Source of the DNA: Arthrobacter sp. MYb227 | GTDB lineage: Bacteria; Actinomycetota; Actinomycetes; Actinomycetales; Micrococcaceae | Assembly (NCBI RefSeq): GCF_002975435.1 | Contig: NZ_PCPT01000002.1 | Coordinates: forward strand, 372,001 to 436,000 | Direction of reading: 5' to 3' | Length of the DNA: 64,000 nt | In this document: positions 54,230-62,934 of the stretch, piece by piece | Layout of the letters: each line of letters opens with the position of its first letter | How positions within the stretch are numbered: the stretch's first letter is position 1 | Made by a program: the position numbers and the translations under genes | Notes under the pieces: model-generated | Seen by the model: the letters and a program-made list of their open reading frames with translations, nothing else | Databases searched by the model: none | Told to the model about the DNA's origin: nothing

Positions 54230-55755
54230 TCCCCATTTATGCTTCCCCGGTCACCGACGGTATTGGTGCCGTCCTAGCACCTGAAACCCTGATGACCATT
54301 GGCATTGGTATCCTCATCGGTATGCTCGTCGGAGCATTCCCCGGGGTGACCGCCACCATGGCCGTGGCACTTGCCTCAGGTTTCACGCTGACCATGGAAC
54401 CCACCCAGGGTCTTGCAATGCTGTTGACCATCTACGTCGCGGCCCAATTCGGGGACCGGATCCCGGCGATCCTGATCAATACACCGGGCACGCCGGCCTC
54501 GATCTCTACAACCTTTGACGGCTATCCGTTGGCTCGCCAGGGCAAGGCCGGGTTGGCGCTGACAACTTCGGCACTGGGTTCGGCCTTAGGATTGCTCTGC
54601 GGCATCGTCATCCTTGCCGTAGCAGCGGTTCCGCTCTCCAGGTTCGCCATGCAATTTGGCCCCGCAGAAATGTTCGCCCTTGTAGTCTTCGGCTTGACCA
54701 TGATGGTCGGTGTTTCCTCGGGACGCATCTTCAAGGGTCTGGCAGCCGGAGCATTCGGATTGTTCCTTGCAACCATTGGCCGCGACCCGATCACCGGAGA
54801 CCAACGCTTCACCATGGGCATCCTGGAACTCAACGGTGGAATCCCCTTCATTCCTGTGATCATTGGTTTCTTCGGTCTGGCCGAAGTCATCAACCAGATC
54901 CTCACGCACCGCAAGAACAAGGGTGTGAAGCCGATCAGCCAAATGGGCCAGTGGATGCCTGATAAAAAACTGATGAAGCGCCTTGCCAAGCCCATGGGCA
55001 TTGGAGCCGCAACAGGTTCGGTGATTGGATTGGTACCAGCGGTGGGCGGTGACATTGCCGGAATCATCGGTTGGGATAACGCCCGCAAAGCTTCGAAGAT
55101 GAAGCACGAATTTGGCAAGGGCTCGATCGAGGGTTTGACCGCAGGGGATACATCCTCCACGGCGACCCTAGGTGGGTCCATCACCACCACCATGGCACTT
55201 GGCGTGCCGGGTGACTCGGTCATGGCAGTCATGATTGGATCGATGATGATCTGGGGTATCCAGCCAGGGCCGGGCCTGTTCAATAGCCACCCGGATTTGA
55301 TCGCCTCGCTGGTGACCATCTTGTTGATCGCCACGGTGCTGACGCTGATCTTGAGCCTGCTGCGGATGAAGGGCGTCATCAAGCTCCTCGAGCTACCCGA
55401 CCACTTCCTGTGGGTAGTCATACTCGTCTTCTGCATGGTGGGCACCTACTCGATCAATAACTCGGTTTTCGAGGTGTTCATGATGCTGCTCTTTGGCATG
55501 GTGGGCTTGTTCATGTTGCGTTTCGGGTTCCCTCCGGGCCCGGCGGTGTTGGGGCTCATTCTGGGACCGTTGGCAGAATCGAACTTGCGCCGGGCCTTGC
55601 TGACGGATGGCTGGGCCTCGATCTATACCAGTCCTATCGCGCTTGTCCTGTTGGTCATCGCGGTGCTGGCGGTAACCTTGCCGCCGCTGCGCCAGCTGGT
55701 ACGCCGCCGCAAGGCAGCAAACGAAGGCATGCGAGTTCCAACGTTGCAGCCATAA
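54226..55755 (+). CDS. tctA: TctA-type large membrane subunit
   Basis: Channel subunit, 509 residues, about twelve helices. The family signatures GAFPGVTATMAVALASGFT (about 33-51) and GDTSSTATLGGSITTTMALGVPGDS-type segment (about 306-330) are present. Start ATG 54226 overlaps the TctB stop; upstream codons in frame belong inside TctB. Moves the carboxylate with H+ or Na+. Ends in a basic tail. Confidence 0.93.
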   Translation: MIPIYASPVTDGIGAVLAPETLMTIGIGILIGMLVGAFPGVTATMAVALASGFTLTMEPTQGLAMLLTIYVAAQFGDRIPAILINTPGTPASISTTFDGYPLARQGKAGLALTTSALGSALGLLCGIVILAVAAVPLSRFAMQFGPAEMFALVVFGLTMMVGVSSGRIFKGLAAGAFGLFLATIGRDPITGDQRFTMGILELNGGIPFIPVIIGFFGLAEVINQILTHRKNKGVKPISQMGQWMPDKKLMKRLAKPMGIGAATGSVIGLVPAVGGDIAGIIGWDNARKASKMKHEFGKGSIEGLTAGDTSSTATLGGSITTTMALGVPGDSVMAVMIGSMMIWGIQPGPGLFNSHPDLIASLVTILLIATVLTLILSLLRMKGVIKLLELPDHFLWVVILVFCMVGTYSINNSVFEVFMMLLFGMVGLFMLRFGFPPGPAVLGLILGPLAESNLRRALLTDGWASIYTSPIALVLLVIAVLAVTLPPLRQLVRRRKAANEGMRVPTLQP

Positions 55756-56103
55756 CGTCATGATCGGCATCAAGCAATTTGTGTGGGGATCATGTGGTGC
55801 GAAGCAAGCTCGGTAATTTAATGGCCTTGGTTGAATCTTCCCGAAGGTGGCTGCTTCTGAATCGGGATGACACTTATCGAGCAAACCACGTACAAATCAA
55901 AAAACGAGTGTGGCCGTCCTTTCTCCAAGAGGGCGGCCACACTCGTTTTTGTAGAACATGGGGGGAGCTTAGCACTTGTGGAAAACGGTGCTTGAATGGT
56001 GCGTCGTGAGTGTGTGCGGCAATGAGTGAAGGCGTTAGGCACGTCTACAAATAGCGACTGATGGCGATTGTCCCCAGTGGGGGTCCAAGAATTTCTGTCA
56101 GTT
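55756..56103. other. Intergenic region between convergent TctA and DUF1684 genes
   Basis: Only the strong terminator (55900-55950) is visible; no gene. Confidence 0.6.
55900..55950. terminator. Bidirectional terminator
   Basis: Perfect 17-base arms AAAAACGAGTGTGGCCG (55900-55916) and CGGCCACACTCGTTTTT (55934-55950). The A run on the left and T run on the right make it work for the tctCBA operon and for the convergent DUF1684 gene. Confidence 0.88.
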
Positions 56104-56940
56104 TCATGACCGCTCATGGGGGATCTTTTCCCCAGCGGTGATTGCCACCGACAGCCGGTTCCGAGCCGGCGGCAGCGGACAGGTAGCCAGATCGGTGAAG
56201 GCACAGGGCAGATTCACTGCGCGGTTGAAATCTAGGCTTACCTTGCCGTCGGGATCGGGTGCGTCAATGTGCAGCGAGCGGTTTGCCGCATAAGTCGTTT
56301 TGCCCGAGGTCGCATCGGTGAACAGGATTGTCAGTGAACTCTCGGTGAACCCGTTGAATGCAGTCAGCGTGTGGGTACGCCCGTAGAGCTCGAAAGTGAC
56401 CTTACCGGGAGCTCGATATACGTGTTTGAGGCCTTTGATTACCGCGCCAACAGTGGTTTCGCGTGGTTCAAGAAACCGTGTGAAGGTTCCCTCAATAACC
56501 CAGCCGATATCTGGTTCAAAAGTTGGAACATCAGTGAAGCTTTGAAGCAGCGGGTTCTGTGGGTGGCGTGGACGCAGAATATATTTGCCTCCGCGTTTGG
56601 CTGCCTCAATGATGATTTCTCCAAGGCCCAAGGTAAAGCTGTCGCCTTCTGCAATGCTGCCAAGCTTATGTACCCCGGTAATTGCTGCGCCATTAAAGAC
56701 GAGTGTTTCTACCCCGTTGAGTTCTACATAGAGCCAATCATCGTGTTCCCACCATTGGCCAGGAAGCCCAGCAAAGGCCTTAGCATCTCTGGTAATCCAA
56801 TGTAGCGCCGTGACAGCCATGAATCCGTAGGGAGCAGAAAGGTCCTCCAAGCGGCGCTGGTGCCAGCTTCGCCACTGGGCGGCAAATTCCTGGTCTTCAG
56901 GGGTGCGGAAAACTGTGTCAGTGATTGTTGCAGTTGTCAT
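56104..56940 (-). CDS. DUF1684 family protein
   Basis: Cytosolic protein of 278 residues. N-terminal WRSWHQRRLEDLSAPYGFMAVTALHWI and C-terminal VSLDFNRAVNLPCAFTDLATCPLPP..N.L are the standard DUF1684 blocks; the latter is rich in conserved aromatic and Cys residues. Start set at ATG 56940 with AAGGACAC upstream. Function unknown; often found beside sugar or amino-acid genes. Convergent with tctA; about 650 bases without a gene lie upstream. Confidence 0.86.
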   Translation of the reverse strand: MTTATITDTVFRTPEDQEFAAQWRSWHQRRLEDLSAPYGFMAVTALHWITRDAKAFAGLPGQWWEHDDWLYVELNGVETLVFNGAAITGVHKLGSIAEGDSFTLGLGEIIIEAAKRGGKYILRPRHPQNPLLQSFTDVPTFEPDIGWVIEGTFTRFLEPRETTVGAVIKGLKHVYRAPGKVTFELYGRTHTLTAFNGFTESSLTILFTDATSGKTTYAANRSLHIDAPDPDGKVSLDFNRAVNLPCAFTDLATCPLPPARNRLSVAITAGEKIPHERS

Positions 56941-57242
56941 GATCGTGTCCTTAGCTTCTTCCACGAGAGCAATGGGGGCGTTGGCTTCTAGGCGTGGCGT
57001 GGTGAACTATTGGGGCGTTGGGATTGCATGGCACGTAGTTGTTGAATCACTGACATCGTCGCACCGGGAAAAACTTACTGTCGAGTACCTGACGCGGAGC
57101 GGGTCACAGTGCTTGATGTGGAGTAATAGGGGGATTAGTTGGGCGTAACACATGGTGATATCGCGAGTTGTGAGCTTGATTGCTCGTCGAAGTGTTGCTT
57201 TTTGGGGGTACAAGTATTGTGCTGTCGCTTCCAAAAGGTAAG

Positions 57243-57315
57243 GCCATGAGTCCTGCTAGCAGTTGCTAGCCACAGTCTGGGATGCTCAATAAATCCTCAG
57301 CGCCTGACTCATGGC
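57243..57315. repeat. Three-part inverted repeat
   Basis: Outer arms GCCATGAGTC (57243-57252) and GACTCATGGC (57306-57315) are perfect. Inside lies GCTAGCA-GT-TGCTAGC (57255-57270), also perfect. In RNA this gives two nested stems. Could be a leader structure of the DUF1684 transcript. Confidence 0.55.
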
Positions 57316-57328
57316 TGACAAAACGACA

Positions 57329-57387
57329 GCATCCCGTCACCCACATGTTGGAACTTCAGGGAAGTCTGCATGTAGGTGACGGGACGC
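57329..57387 (-). terminator. Hairpin downstream of the APC permease
   Basis: TCCCGTCACC (57332-57341) pairs with GGTGACGGGA (57375-57384); ACATG (57343-57347) with CATGT (57369-57373), one mismatch between, and GC at the base. It is about 200 bases past the APC permease stop, with no T run. Confidence 0.5.
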
Positions 57388-57588
57388 GGCTAAAACAGGC
57401 TAGGGTCATTGGCCCGAAATATTTGCAACGCTTAGTTCTAGCTTGTGGGTGCGCTCCTGTCTGCGCCACGGCGACCGGTAACCCCCAAGGCTGAGCACGC
57501 CGGCACCGGCGCCAATAATGTGAATGCTGGTGGGGGTTTGGGCCGTTCCAAAAGGATGCCTTGAAGTGTTGGGTGCGGGCTCGAGGGT

Positions 57589-59109
57589 TTACTCGGGTGC
57601 CAGGATCTTAGAATCCTTGTTGATGGTTTCCTTGTTGAAGTACGGCTTGGATGCGGAGCACATACCCCAGATGAACATCGCCACGAAGCCAAGTGCTAGC
57701 GAACCGATGCCAATGACGAAGGTGGAACCGATGCCACCGATGGTTGAGAATCCGTAGTCCGGGTCGATCATATCGATGGCCGACTGGATGAAGGCCCACG
57801 CCATGAAAATTCCGCCGAGCAGCGGGAAGACAAGCCGGTAGAAGAAATTGCGTGCCGAGGTGAACAAGGAATCGCGGAAGTACCAGATGCAGGCGAAGGA
57901 TGCCACGCCGTAGAAGACCGTGATGGCCAAGCCGATCGAGAGTATCGAGTCCTGCATCAGGTTATTGCTCACCAGGGACATGCCGGCAAAGTATGCGATG
58001 GAAATGATGCCCATCAGCAGCGTGGAGAAGGTCGGGGTCTGGGACTTTTCGCTGACCACCGCGAAGCGTGCGGGAAGTGCCTTGTAAATGCCCATGGCGA
58101 AGGTACCTCGGGCGGTGGGCAGGATCGTTGTCTGTGAGGAGGACAGCGCGGAGATCGCAACAGCAATGATCAGGAACCAGCCCCACGGTCCCATGGCTAT
58201 TGCCGCAAGACCTGAGAAGACGTCATCGGCATGTTCCGGGTTGGCTAGTCCAACGCCTTCTTCGCCAACTCCCGCATACATCATCACTGCCATGGTGATG
58301 CCAACATAGGTGATTAGCAACAAGATGGTGGAGAGCAGTGCCGCGCGCCCGGGGGTCTTCTTGGGGTCCTTGGTTTCCTCGGTCAGCGCCAGACAGGTGT
58401 CCCAACCCCAGTAGATGAACAGGGCCAACATGATGGCCTGCACCATTCCCGAGCCGCTGGCCAGCATCGGGTTGAACCAGTCAAGGGAGACGGGAGTTGG
58501 GTTTGGCGCGGTGCCGTTGAAGTAGCCATACAGGCAGCCAATAATGAATGCGGCCATGGCCGCGTATTGGATGACCAGCAAGATGGTCTGGACCTTTTCG
58601 CCAAGTTCAACACCGCGCATCGAAACGTAGGTCATGATCGCGATGGTTGCCGATCCCAAGGCAACAACAACCATGCGATTTTCCACAAGCGACCCATCCC
58701 CCACTAGATGAAGAATGTAGATTGCGGTGATTTCCGCGAGGTTTGCCATCACAAAGATGCCAGCGACCGCTAGTGCCCAGCCGGAGAACCAGCCGGTGCG
58801 CGGTCCAAAGGCCTTGGCCGCCCAGGTGAAGACGGTGCCGCAGTCTGGAAGCGCGCTGTTTAGCTCGCGGTAGGCGAATGCAGTGAACATCATCGGAATG
58901 AACGCGATGATAAAGGCGATGGGTGCCTGAGCCCCTACAGCGTAGACCACGTAGCCAAGTGTTGCTGCGATCGAGAAGAGCGGTGCCGTGGAGGCTAGTC
59001 CGATGATCGTTGATCCGGTAATGCCTAGTGTGCCGGTGGCAAGTCCCTTGCCCGGTGACGTCTCCGGCGGTTGCCGGATGCCTGATTCTGGTGCGATGGT
59101 ACTTTGCAC
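57589..59109 (-). CDS. APC superfamily amino-acid/amine permease
   Basis: Permease of 506 residues, twelve helices. The unwound first helix GSTIIGLASTAPLFSIAATLGYVV is typical of the APC family, and helix 6 GWDTCLALTEETKDPKKTPGRA follows the glutamate/GABA-type pattern. Start GTG 59109 with GGAGGAG 6 bases upstream. A TetR gene lies 125 bases upstream on the same strand. Substrate amino acid or amine not readable. Confidence 0.9.
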   Translation of the reverse strand: MQSTIAPESGIRQPPETSPGKGLATGTLGITGSTIIGLASTAPLFSIAATLGYVVYAVGAQAPIAFIIAFIPMMFTAFAYRELNSALPDCGTVFTWAAKAFGPRTGWFSGWALAVAGIFVMANLAEITAIYILHLVGDGSLVENRMVVVALGSATIAIMTYVSMRGVELGEKVQTILLVIQYAAMAAFIIGCLYGYFNGTAPNPTPVSLDWFNPMLASGSGMVQAIMLALFIYWGWDTCLALTEETKDPKKTPGRAALLSTILLLITYVGITMAVMMYAGVGEEGVGLANPEHADDVFSGLAAIAMGPWGWFLIIAVAISALSSSQTTILPTARGTFAMGIYKALPARFAVVSEKSQTPTFSTLLMGIISIAYFAGMSLVSNNLMQDSILSIGLAITVFYGVASFACIWYFRDSLFTSARNFFYRLVFPLLGGIFMAWAFIQSAIDMIDPDYGFSTIGGIGSTFVIGIGSLALGFVAMFIWGMCSASKPYFNKETINKDSKILAPE

Positions 59110-59234
59110 GCTGGCTCCTCCACGAGAATGTGATCCGCCGCACTGGCGACTGTGAGCTAAAACCTACCAGCTGGTTGGTCGGTTCACAAAGTGATGCGTC
59201 ACACGATCGCATAGAGGGTGTGGGAAGAGAGGTT

Positions 59235-59795
59235 TTAGGCAGCCGGAGAGGGGCTTGGCTGCAGCTGGTGAATCAATTCAAGAACCTGTTGGGCGGTCTC
59301 CGGGACCACAAACGGATTGCTGGGTTTTTCTAGGTCAAGCAGTGCATTGTGGTTCAGACCGTCACCGGCAAAAAGCACGAGCTTGGCAAGAGCCTCATTT
59401 TTGGTAGCCAGGAGCAAGGCTCCATACCAACCGTCGCGACAGCTGCGGAGCAGTTCGAGGGCTTCCTGATCCTCGGTTTGTGCCAGACGATAGACGGCAT
59501 CGATGAGACGCTCAAGCAAGTTGTCCCGGCTCAGCGAAGAAACAAGGTAATACTCGGCGGCACTGGGCAGATCGGCCATCATCTGTTCGACCTCCGCTGC
59601 GGCTTGAGCCTCTAGCTCGGTGAAAATTCCCTGGCGCAGCGCCAACATATTGGGGAAGTGGTGCAGCACCCCGGCCTTAGAAAGTTTGCAGGCAGAACTG
59701 AGCGCTTCAAGGGTTGCGGCGCGCGTGCCTTGATGGACAAGGATATTGAGGTACGCGGTGAGAATGTTCGCCCGCTTGCCCTGTTCGGTCAGCAT
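59235..59795 (-). CDS. TetR family regulator of the APC permease
   Basis: Repressor of 186 residues. HTH at about 25-47 (ATLEALSSACKLSKAGVLHHFPN); the KLSKAGVLHHF form is common in actinobacterial TetRs beside transporters. C-terminal domain of the TetR_C_6/TetR_C_37 kind, not assignable more closely. Same strand as the permease and likely its regulator. Ribosome site is weak (TAGGATTG). Confidence 0.85.
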   Translation of the reverse strand: MLTEQGKRANILTAYLNILVHQGTRAATLEALSSACKLSKAGVLHHFPNMLALRQGIFTELEAQAAAEVEQMMADLPSAAEYYLVSSLSRDNLLERLIDAVYRLAQTEDQEALELLRSCRDGWYGALLLATKNEALAKLVLFAGDGLNHNALLDLEKPSNPFVVPETAQQVLELIHQLQPSPSPAA

Positions 59796-60092
59796 GGCAC
59801 AATCCTACTCAGCCCGGCGGCAAATCAACCGTTGATGTGTTCAGCGGCGAGCAGTTCGTTCAATTCGGTGATTGCCGAAAGTGCAGCACCGGGTATTCGA
59901 GTTGAACGTTGATGGCTTATTCCTAAGGTGCGACGGACTGGCTACGTAGATCCTTTGGCGGGTCTGACATGGTTACATGTGAAAACCCTGAAAATGAGAA
60001 TGCTCTCATCTCATTCTCCTTTTGATCTCATAACTCGTTCGTATGCTTTGTAACGAACCCAGATATTGAGAAGAAATTCGAAGGAGAATGAA
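59796..60092. other. Promoter region of the DUF4956-VTC operon
   Basis: About 300 bases without a gene. AATGAG-N11-CTCATT (59994-60016 region) with inner TGAGA-ATGC-TCTCA is a clear dyad just upstream of the AT-rich promoter stretch; a metal or phosphate regulator could bind it. AAGGAG precedes the ATG at 60093. Confidence 0.5.
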
Positions 60093-60722
60093 ATGTTGAA
60101 TTTTTGGATTGCGCTCGCTGCAAACCTTGTAGCAATGCTTGTACTGGTCTGTGTGGTCTACTACCGCAGGCACTTCCGTAAGGACCTAGTCCTTGCCTTC
60201 TTCGCATTGAACATCGGCATCTTCGGTGTCACGATGCTGCTGAACGGTTCGGGTGCCGGAGCCGGGCTGGGACTTGGCCTCTTTGGAATCCTGTCCATCA
60301 TTCGCTTGCGCTCGGATACCCTGACCCAGGAAGAAGTCGCCTACTACTTCATTTCGTTGGCCATTGGTTTGATCAACGGGCTGCACCCGGATCCATTTTG
60401 GCTCTCCCCAGCATTGAGCTTCGCCATGGTGCTTGTCATGTTCTTGGCTGATCACCCATCGTTTGCCAAGCGCACCTTCCGTCAGACCGTCACATTGGAT
60501 AAGGCCTATGCACAACAGGACCAGCTGCACGCCGCCTTGGGCGAACTGCTCGATGCACGGGTACTGCGTACCGTAGTTATCGAGCTGGATTTAGTCCGAG
60601 ACCTGACAATTGTTGATGTGCGATTCCGCCGCAATATGGCTTGCTCCCACACGGACCAGCTGGCCGATGCCCCGGCCATCGAATCCATCCCGGTGCTGGC
60701 CGACTCGAACTCGGGACGCTAA
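60093..60722 (+). CDS. DUF4956 membrane protein
   Basis: Protein of 209 residues with four hydrophobic segments in the first 130 residues and a soluble C-terminal domain. LGLGLFGILSIIRLRSDTLTQEEVAYYF (about 74-101) is the family core. AAGGAG gives start ATG 60093. The stop lies 2 bases before the VTC-like gene. The pair DUF4956 and VTC is common in actinobacteria, and the membrane protein probably anchors or channels the product of the polymerase. Confidence 0.88.
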   Translation: MLNFWIALAANLVAMLVLVCVVYYRRHFRKDLVLAFFALNIGIFGVTMLLNGSGAGAGLGLGLFGILSIIRLRSDTLTQEEVAYYFISLAIGLINGLHPDPFWLSPALSFAMVLVMFLADHPSFAKRTFRQTVTLDKAYAQQDQLHAALGELLDARVLRTVVIELDLVRDLTIVDVRFRRNMACSHTDQLADAPAIESIPVLADSNSGR

Positions 60723-60724
60723 AA

Positions 60725-61537
60725 ATGAGTGCCACAACAGTGAAGGAGATTGGTATCGACCCCAGCCGGTGCGCCAATGCACTGGAGGCTGCGGCCAGCG
60801 CAGCAACCCCCATTTCGCTTGAGGAAGTTGTCAGTGAAGCGGCACTGATGACCCGCGTTGATAAGAAGTTCTTGCTCACCGCAGGTGAATTCGCCGAGCT
60901 CATGGCACGGCTGGGTCCCGAGTTTAGGATCATGCAGATTGGGGAGCGCCGACTGTTCACCTATGAATCGGTGTACTTTGATACCCCGGAGCTGGAGATG
61001 TTCACCGCTCACAAGCAGAGCAGGCGTCGTCGGTATAAGGTGCGTACCCGCACCTACGCCGACTCCGGACTGTGTATGTTTGAAGCCAAATTCAAGGGTT
61101 TGCGCGGTCAAACCGTCAAACATCGTATTCCATACCAGTTACAAGAACGCGATTTGATTAACTCCGACGCCGAGCAGTTTCTACGTGATCAGCTACGTGA
61201 ACAATACAACCAGGACCTCCCAATTCTGGAACCTGTCATGCGCAGTGATTACGTCCGCGGAACGTTCGTGAATCCAAGCGATGAGGAACGGCTGACTTGC
61301 GATGTGAACCTCGTATATACGGGTGATTCGGGAACCGTAAATGGGCCGGATCTCTTTGTTATCGAGACCAAGACGGCCGATGGCAAGGGCGCTGCCGATA
61401 CAGCGCTGGCCCAGATGGGCATCCGCGAGGTGAGCATGAGTAAGTACTGCATTGGGATTGCCCTGCTACATCCACACCTTGCCGCTAATAAGTGGAGCAG
61501 GTTGTTGCGGCAGAAATTTGGTTGGGAGCGACTCTGA
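60725..61537 (+). CDS. VTC-domain polyphosphate polymerase
   Basis: Soluble enzyme of 270 residues in the CYTH/triphosphate-tunnel metalloenzyme group. Tunnel residues: VDKKFLLTAGEF (Arg/Lys near the N-terminus), YFDTPELEMFTAHKQSRRRRYKVRTRTY (about 92-119), FEAKFKG (acidic metal ligand), and VIETKTADGKGAAD near the C-terminus. Expected to make polyphosphate from nucleoside triphosphates. Start ATG 60725. In many actinobacteria a CotH-like kinase gene follows; here the next gene is unrelated. Confidence 0.88.
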   Translation: MSATTVKEIGIDPSRCANALEAAASAATPISLEEVVSEAALMTRVDKKFLLTAGEFAELMARLGPEFRIMQIGERRLFTYESVYFDTPELEMFTAHKQSRRRRYKVRTRTYADSGLCMFEAKFKGLRGQTVKHRIPYQLQERDLINSDAEQFLRDQLREQYNQDLPILEPVMRSDYVRGTFVNPSDEERLTCDVNLVYTGDSGTVNGPDLFVIETKTADGKGAADTALAQMGIREVSMSKYCIGIALLHPHLAANKWSRLLRQKFGWERL

Positions 61538-61542
61538 GCGTA

Positions 61543-61572
61543 GGTGCAGTAAATCGCTCGCGATTTTGCACC
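61543..61572 (+). terminator. Hairpin after the VTC gene
   Basis: GGTGCA-GT-AAATCGC (61543-61557) pairs with GCGATTT-TGCACC (61560-61572) with a two-base bulge. It lies 5 bases after the stop. Followed by no T tract. Confidence 0.55.
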
Positions 61573-61630
61573 GGTGGATGTCATACAGCCTGAGCGCGTG
61601 AAGATACACGGCTAAAATGAATCCAAGAAA

Positions 61631-61657
61631 CTGTACCGCAAATTGTCCTCGGTACAG
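61631..61657 (+). promoter_or_regulatory. Dyad upstream of the racemase-like gene
   Basis: CTGTACCG (61631-61638) and CGGTACAG (61650-61657), 11-base spacer, overlapping the ribosome site region (AAAGGAT follows). An operator or leader hairpin. Confidence 0.45.
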
Positions 61658-61674
61658 GAAAGGATCTGAGCTAG

Positions 61675-62442
61675 ATGCCCACAAGCATATTGCCAGTAGA
61701 CAGCAGTCAGCCTCTGCTCCCGGGGATCATCGGGATGTCTGTACACACCGACTGTGTCTATCTGCAGGAGATTAATAGAGCCGGGCATTCGAGTTCTTCC
61801 GAACCGAGTATCAGCAACATGAAGCTCATTCTCCAGGGAATGGACTTTGAGCAGTTGATCTCGGATATTCAGAGGGGTCACCGTGGTGCGGCACAAGAGG
61901 CGGTGCAACAGGCTTTATCGGCAGTGCAGCGGGCAGGTGCGGATTTTCTTGTAGTCACGGCAAACACCGTTGGTGCCATGCTCGAGGAGATGTCCGAGGC
62001 CGTTGGTGTACCGGTACTTGATATCACCAAGGCTGTACTCGGTGAGGCTGTCAATCAAGGAATATCTCGGTTGGGGTTGCTGAGCACCTCGCAAACAGCT
62101 GAATCGGGAATCTACCAAGCCCGTGCTCTGGAATTTGATTGCATAGTCAGTACACCGCCAACGCAGATTGCTCAGGCAATCGACGAAGTAATCTTCCAGC
62201 GGTTGGTGAAAGGCATTCTGCGTGAACAGGACGCACAAACTATTATCGAGGCAGTCAGCTGGTTCAAGGATCAGGGTATCGAGGCCGTTATTCTTGGTTG
62301 TACTGATATGACGTTACTGATGCCGCAGCTTAAAGCCGCTGAACTTCCCCTGTTAGACAGCACGATAATTCATGCTCAGGCCGCATATTACGTAGCAACA
62401 ACAGGTGACCTCGAGAGCTTTTGTGTGAGGTACCCGGCCTAA
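61675..62442 (+). CDS. Asp/Glu racemase family protein lacking the first catalytic Cys
   Basis: Protein of 255 residues with the aspartate racemase fold: N-terminal GIIGMSVHTDCVYLQEIN, and the C-terminal motif LGCTDM with C209. The N-terminal active-site motif, normally CNT, is ANT (A96-N97-T98, VTANTVG). Two-base racemisation needs both cysteines, so one-base reaction (as in decarboxylases or isomerases) or no racemisation is likely. Unrelated in detail to the racemase-like protein at 38314. AAAGGA-type ribosome site; a strong terminator follows. Confidence 0.84.
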   Translation: MPTSILPVDSSQPLLPGIIGMSVHTDCVYLQEINRAGHSSSSEPSISNMKLILQGMDFEQLISDIQRGHRGAAQEAVQQALSAVQRAGADFLVVTANTVGAMLEEMSEAVGVPVLDITKAVLGEAVNQGISRLGLLSTSQTAESGIYQARALEFDCIVSTPPTQIAQAIDEVIFQRLVKGILREQDAQTIIEAVSWFKDQGIEAVILGCTDMTLLMPQLKAAELPLLDSTIIHAQAAYYVATTGDLESFCVRYPA

Positions 62443-62444
62443 CT

Positions 62445-62481
62445 AATTTTGTCTGTGGCATCAAACGCCACAGACAAAATT
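62445..62481 (+). terminator. Rho-independent terminator of the racemase-like gene
   Basis: Perfect 15-base arms AATTTTGTCTGTGGC (62445-62459) and GCCACAGACAAAATT (62467-62481), 7-base loop, 3 bases after the stop. Works in both directions in principle (A/T ends on both sides). Confidence 0.85.
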
Positions 62482-62497
62482 CCTTGATTTGGCAAAC

Positions 62498-62812
62498 CTA
62501 CGAAGGCAAATCAAGAGATTTTCTGCCCTGTTTCAGATCGCTCGGCGCACTCATGACAATGGTTCGACTTGGGGCTCGGGTATGCGTAGATTCACGCCGG
62601 CCCGTAATAAGCGCCGAGCCCAGAACCATTGCGCCCACCATACGGAGCTGCAGGAAGAGCTGCGGAGTGATTTCGATGCCGAAGGTGTCCGTGAAGTCGG
62701 CAGTGGCTGATGGCGCTTTGGTTAAGGCGCCAACGGCGAATCCATCCACGAAATTCACATAACGCTGGGATGCGGCGACTGATTCGAAGGATTTATCACG
62801 GAAAATCTTCAC
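62498..62812 (-). CDS. Hypothetical protein, possible fragment
   Basis: Frame of 104 codons from GTG 62812 without a good ribosome site. The middle part shows two moderately hydrophobic stretches (VNFVDGFAVGAL, LRMVGAMVLGSALITG), as in small membrane proteins, then a hydrophilic tail. I do not recognise it. It may be the start of a truncated membrane protein gene. Opposite frames are worse. Confidence 0.35.
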   Translation of the reverse strand: MKIFRDKSFESVAASQRYVNFVDGFAVGALTKAPSATADFTDTFGIEITPQLFLQLRMVGAMVLGSALITGRRESTHTRAPSRTIVMSAPSDLKQGRKSLDLPS

Positions 62813-62934
62813 TGGAGAAGTCCTATCAGCACAGGCCTTAGACTCGCCGAAAACATGTTAGTCAGTTTCCGCACCCGAAGTTTAGTGCGTCTACCGGTAG
62901 TACGTTGATTTTCTTGAGGCGGGCGTTAAAGTGC

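Larger units (their letters stand above)
56941..57588. other. Long structured intergenic region
   Basis: No gene that I can support. It contains two stem structures listed separately (57243-57315 and 57329-57387). Between 56941 and 57240 there are short frames only. It is downstream of the APC permease and upstream of DUF1684 on the minus strand, so it should hold a terminator and a promoter. Confidence 0.55.

Noticed and set aside
54522-55445. Open frame of 307 codons antisense to tctA
   Set aside because: Shadow of the conserved TctA gene; Pro/Met/Ile-rich sequence without family features.
59994-60016. Zur box in front of the DUF4956 gene
   Set aside because: The stretch TGAAAATGAGAATG is reminiscent of a Zur site, but the second half does not match, so it is reported only as a dyad.
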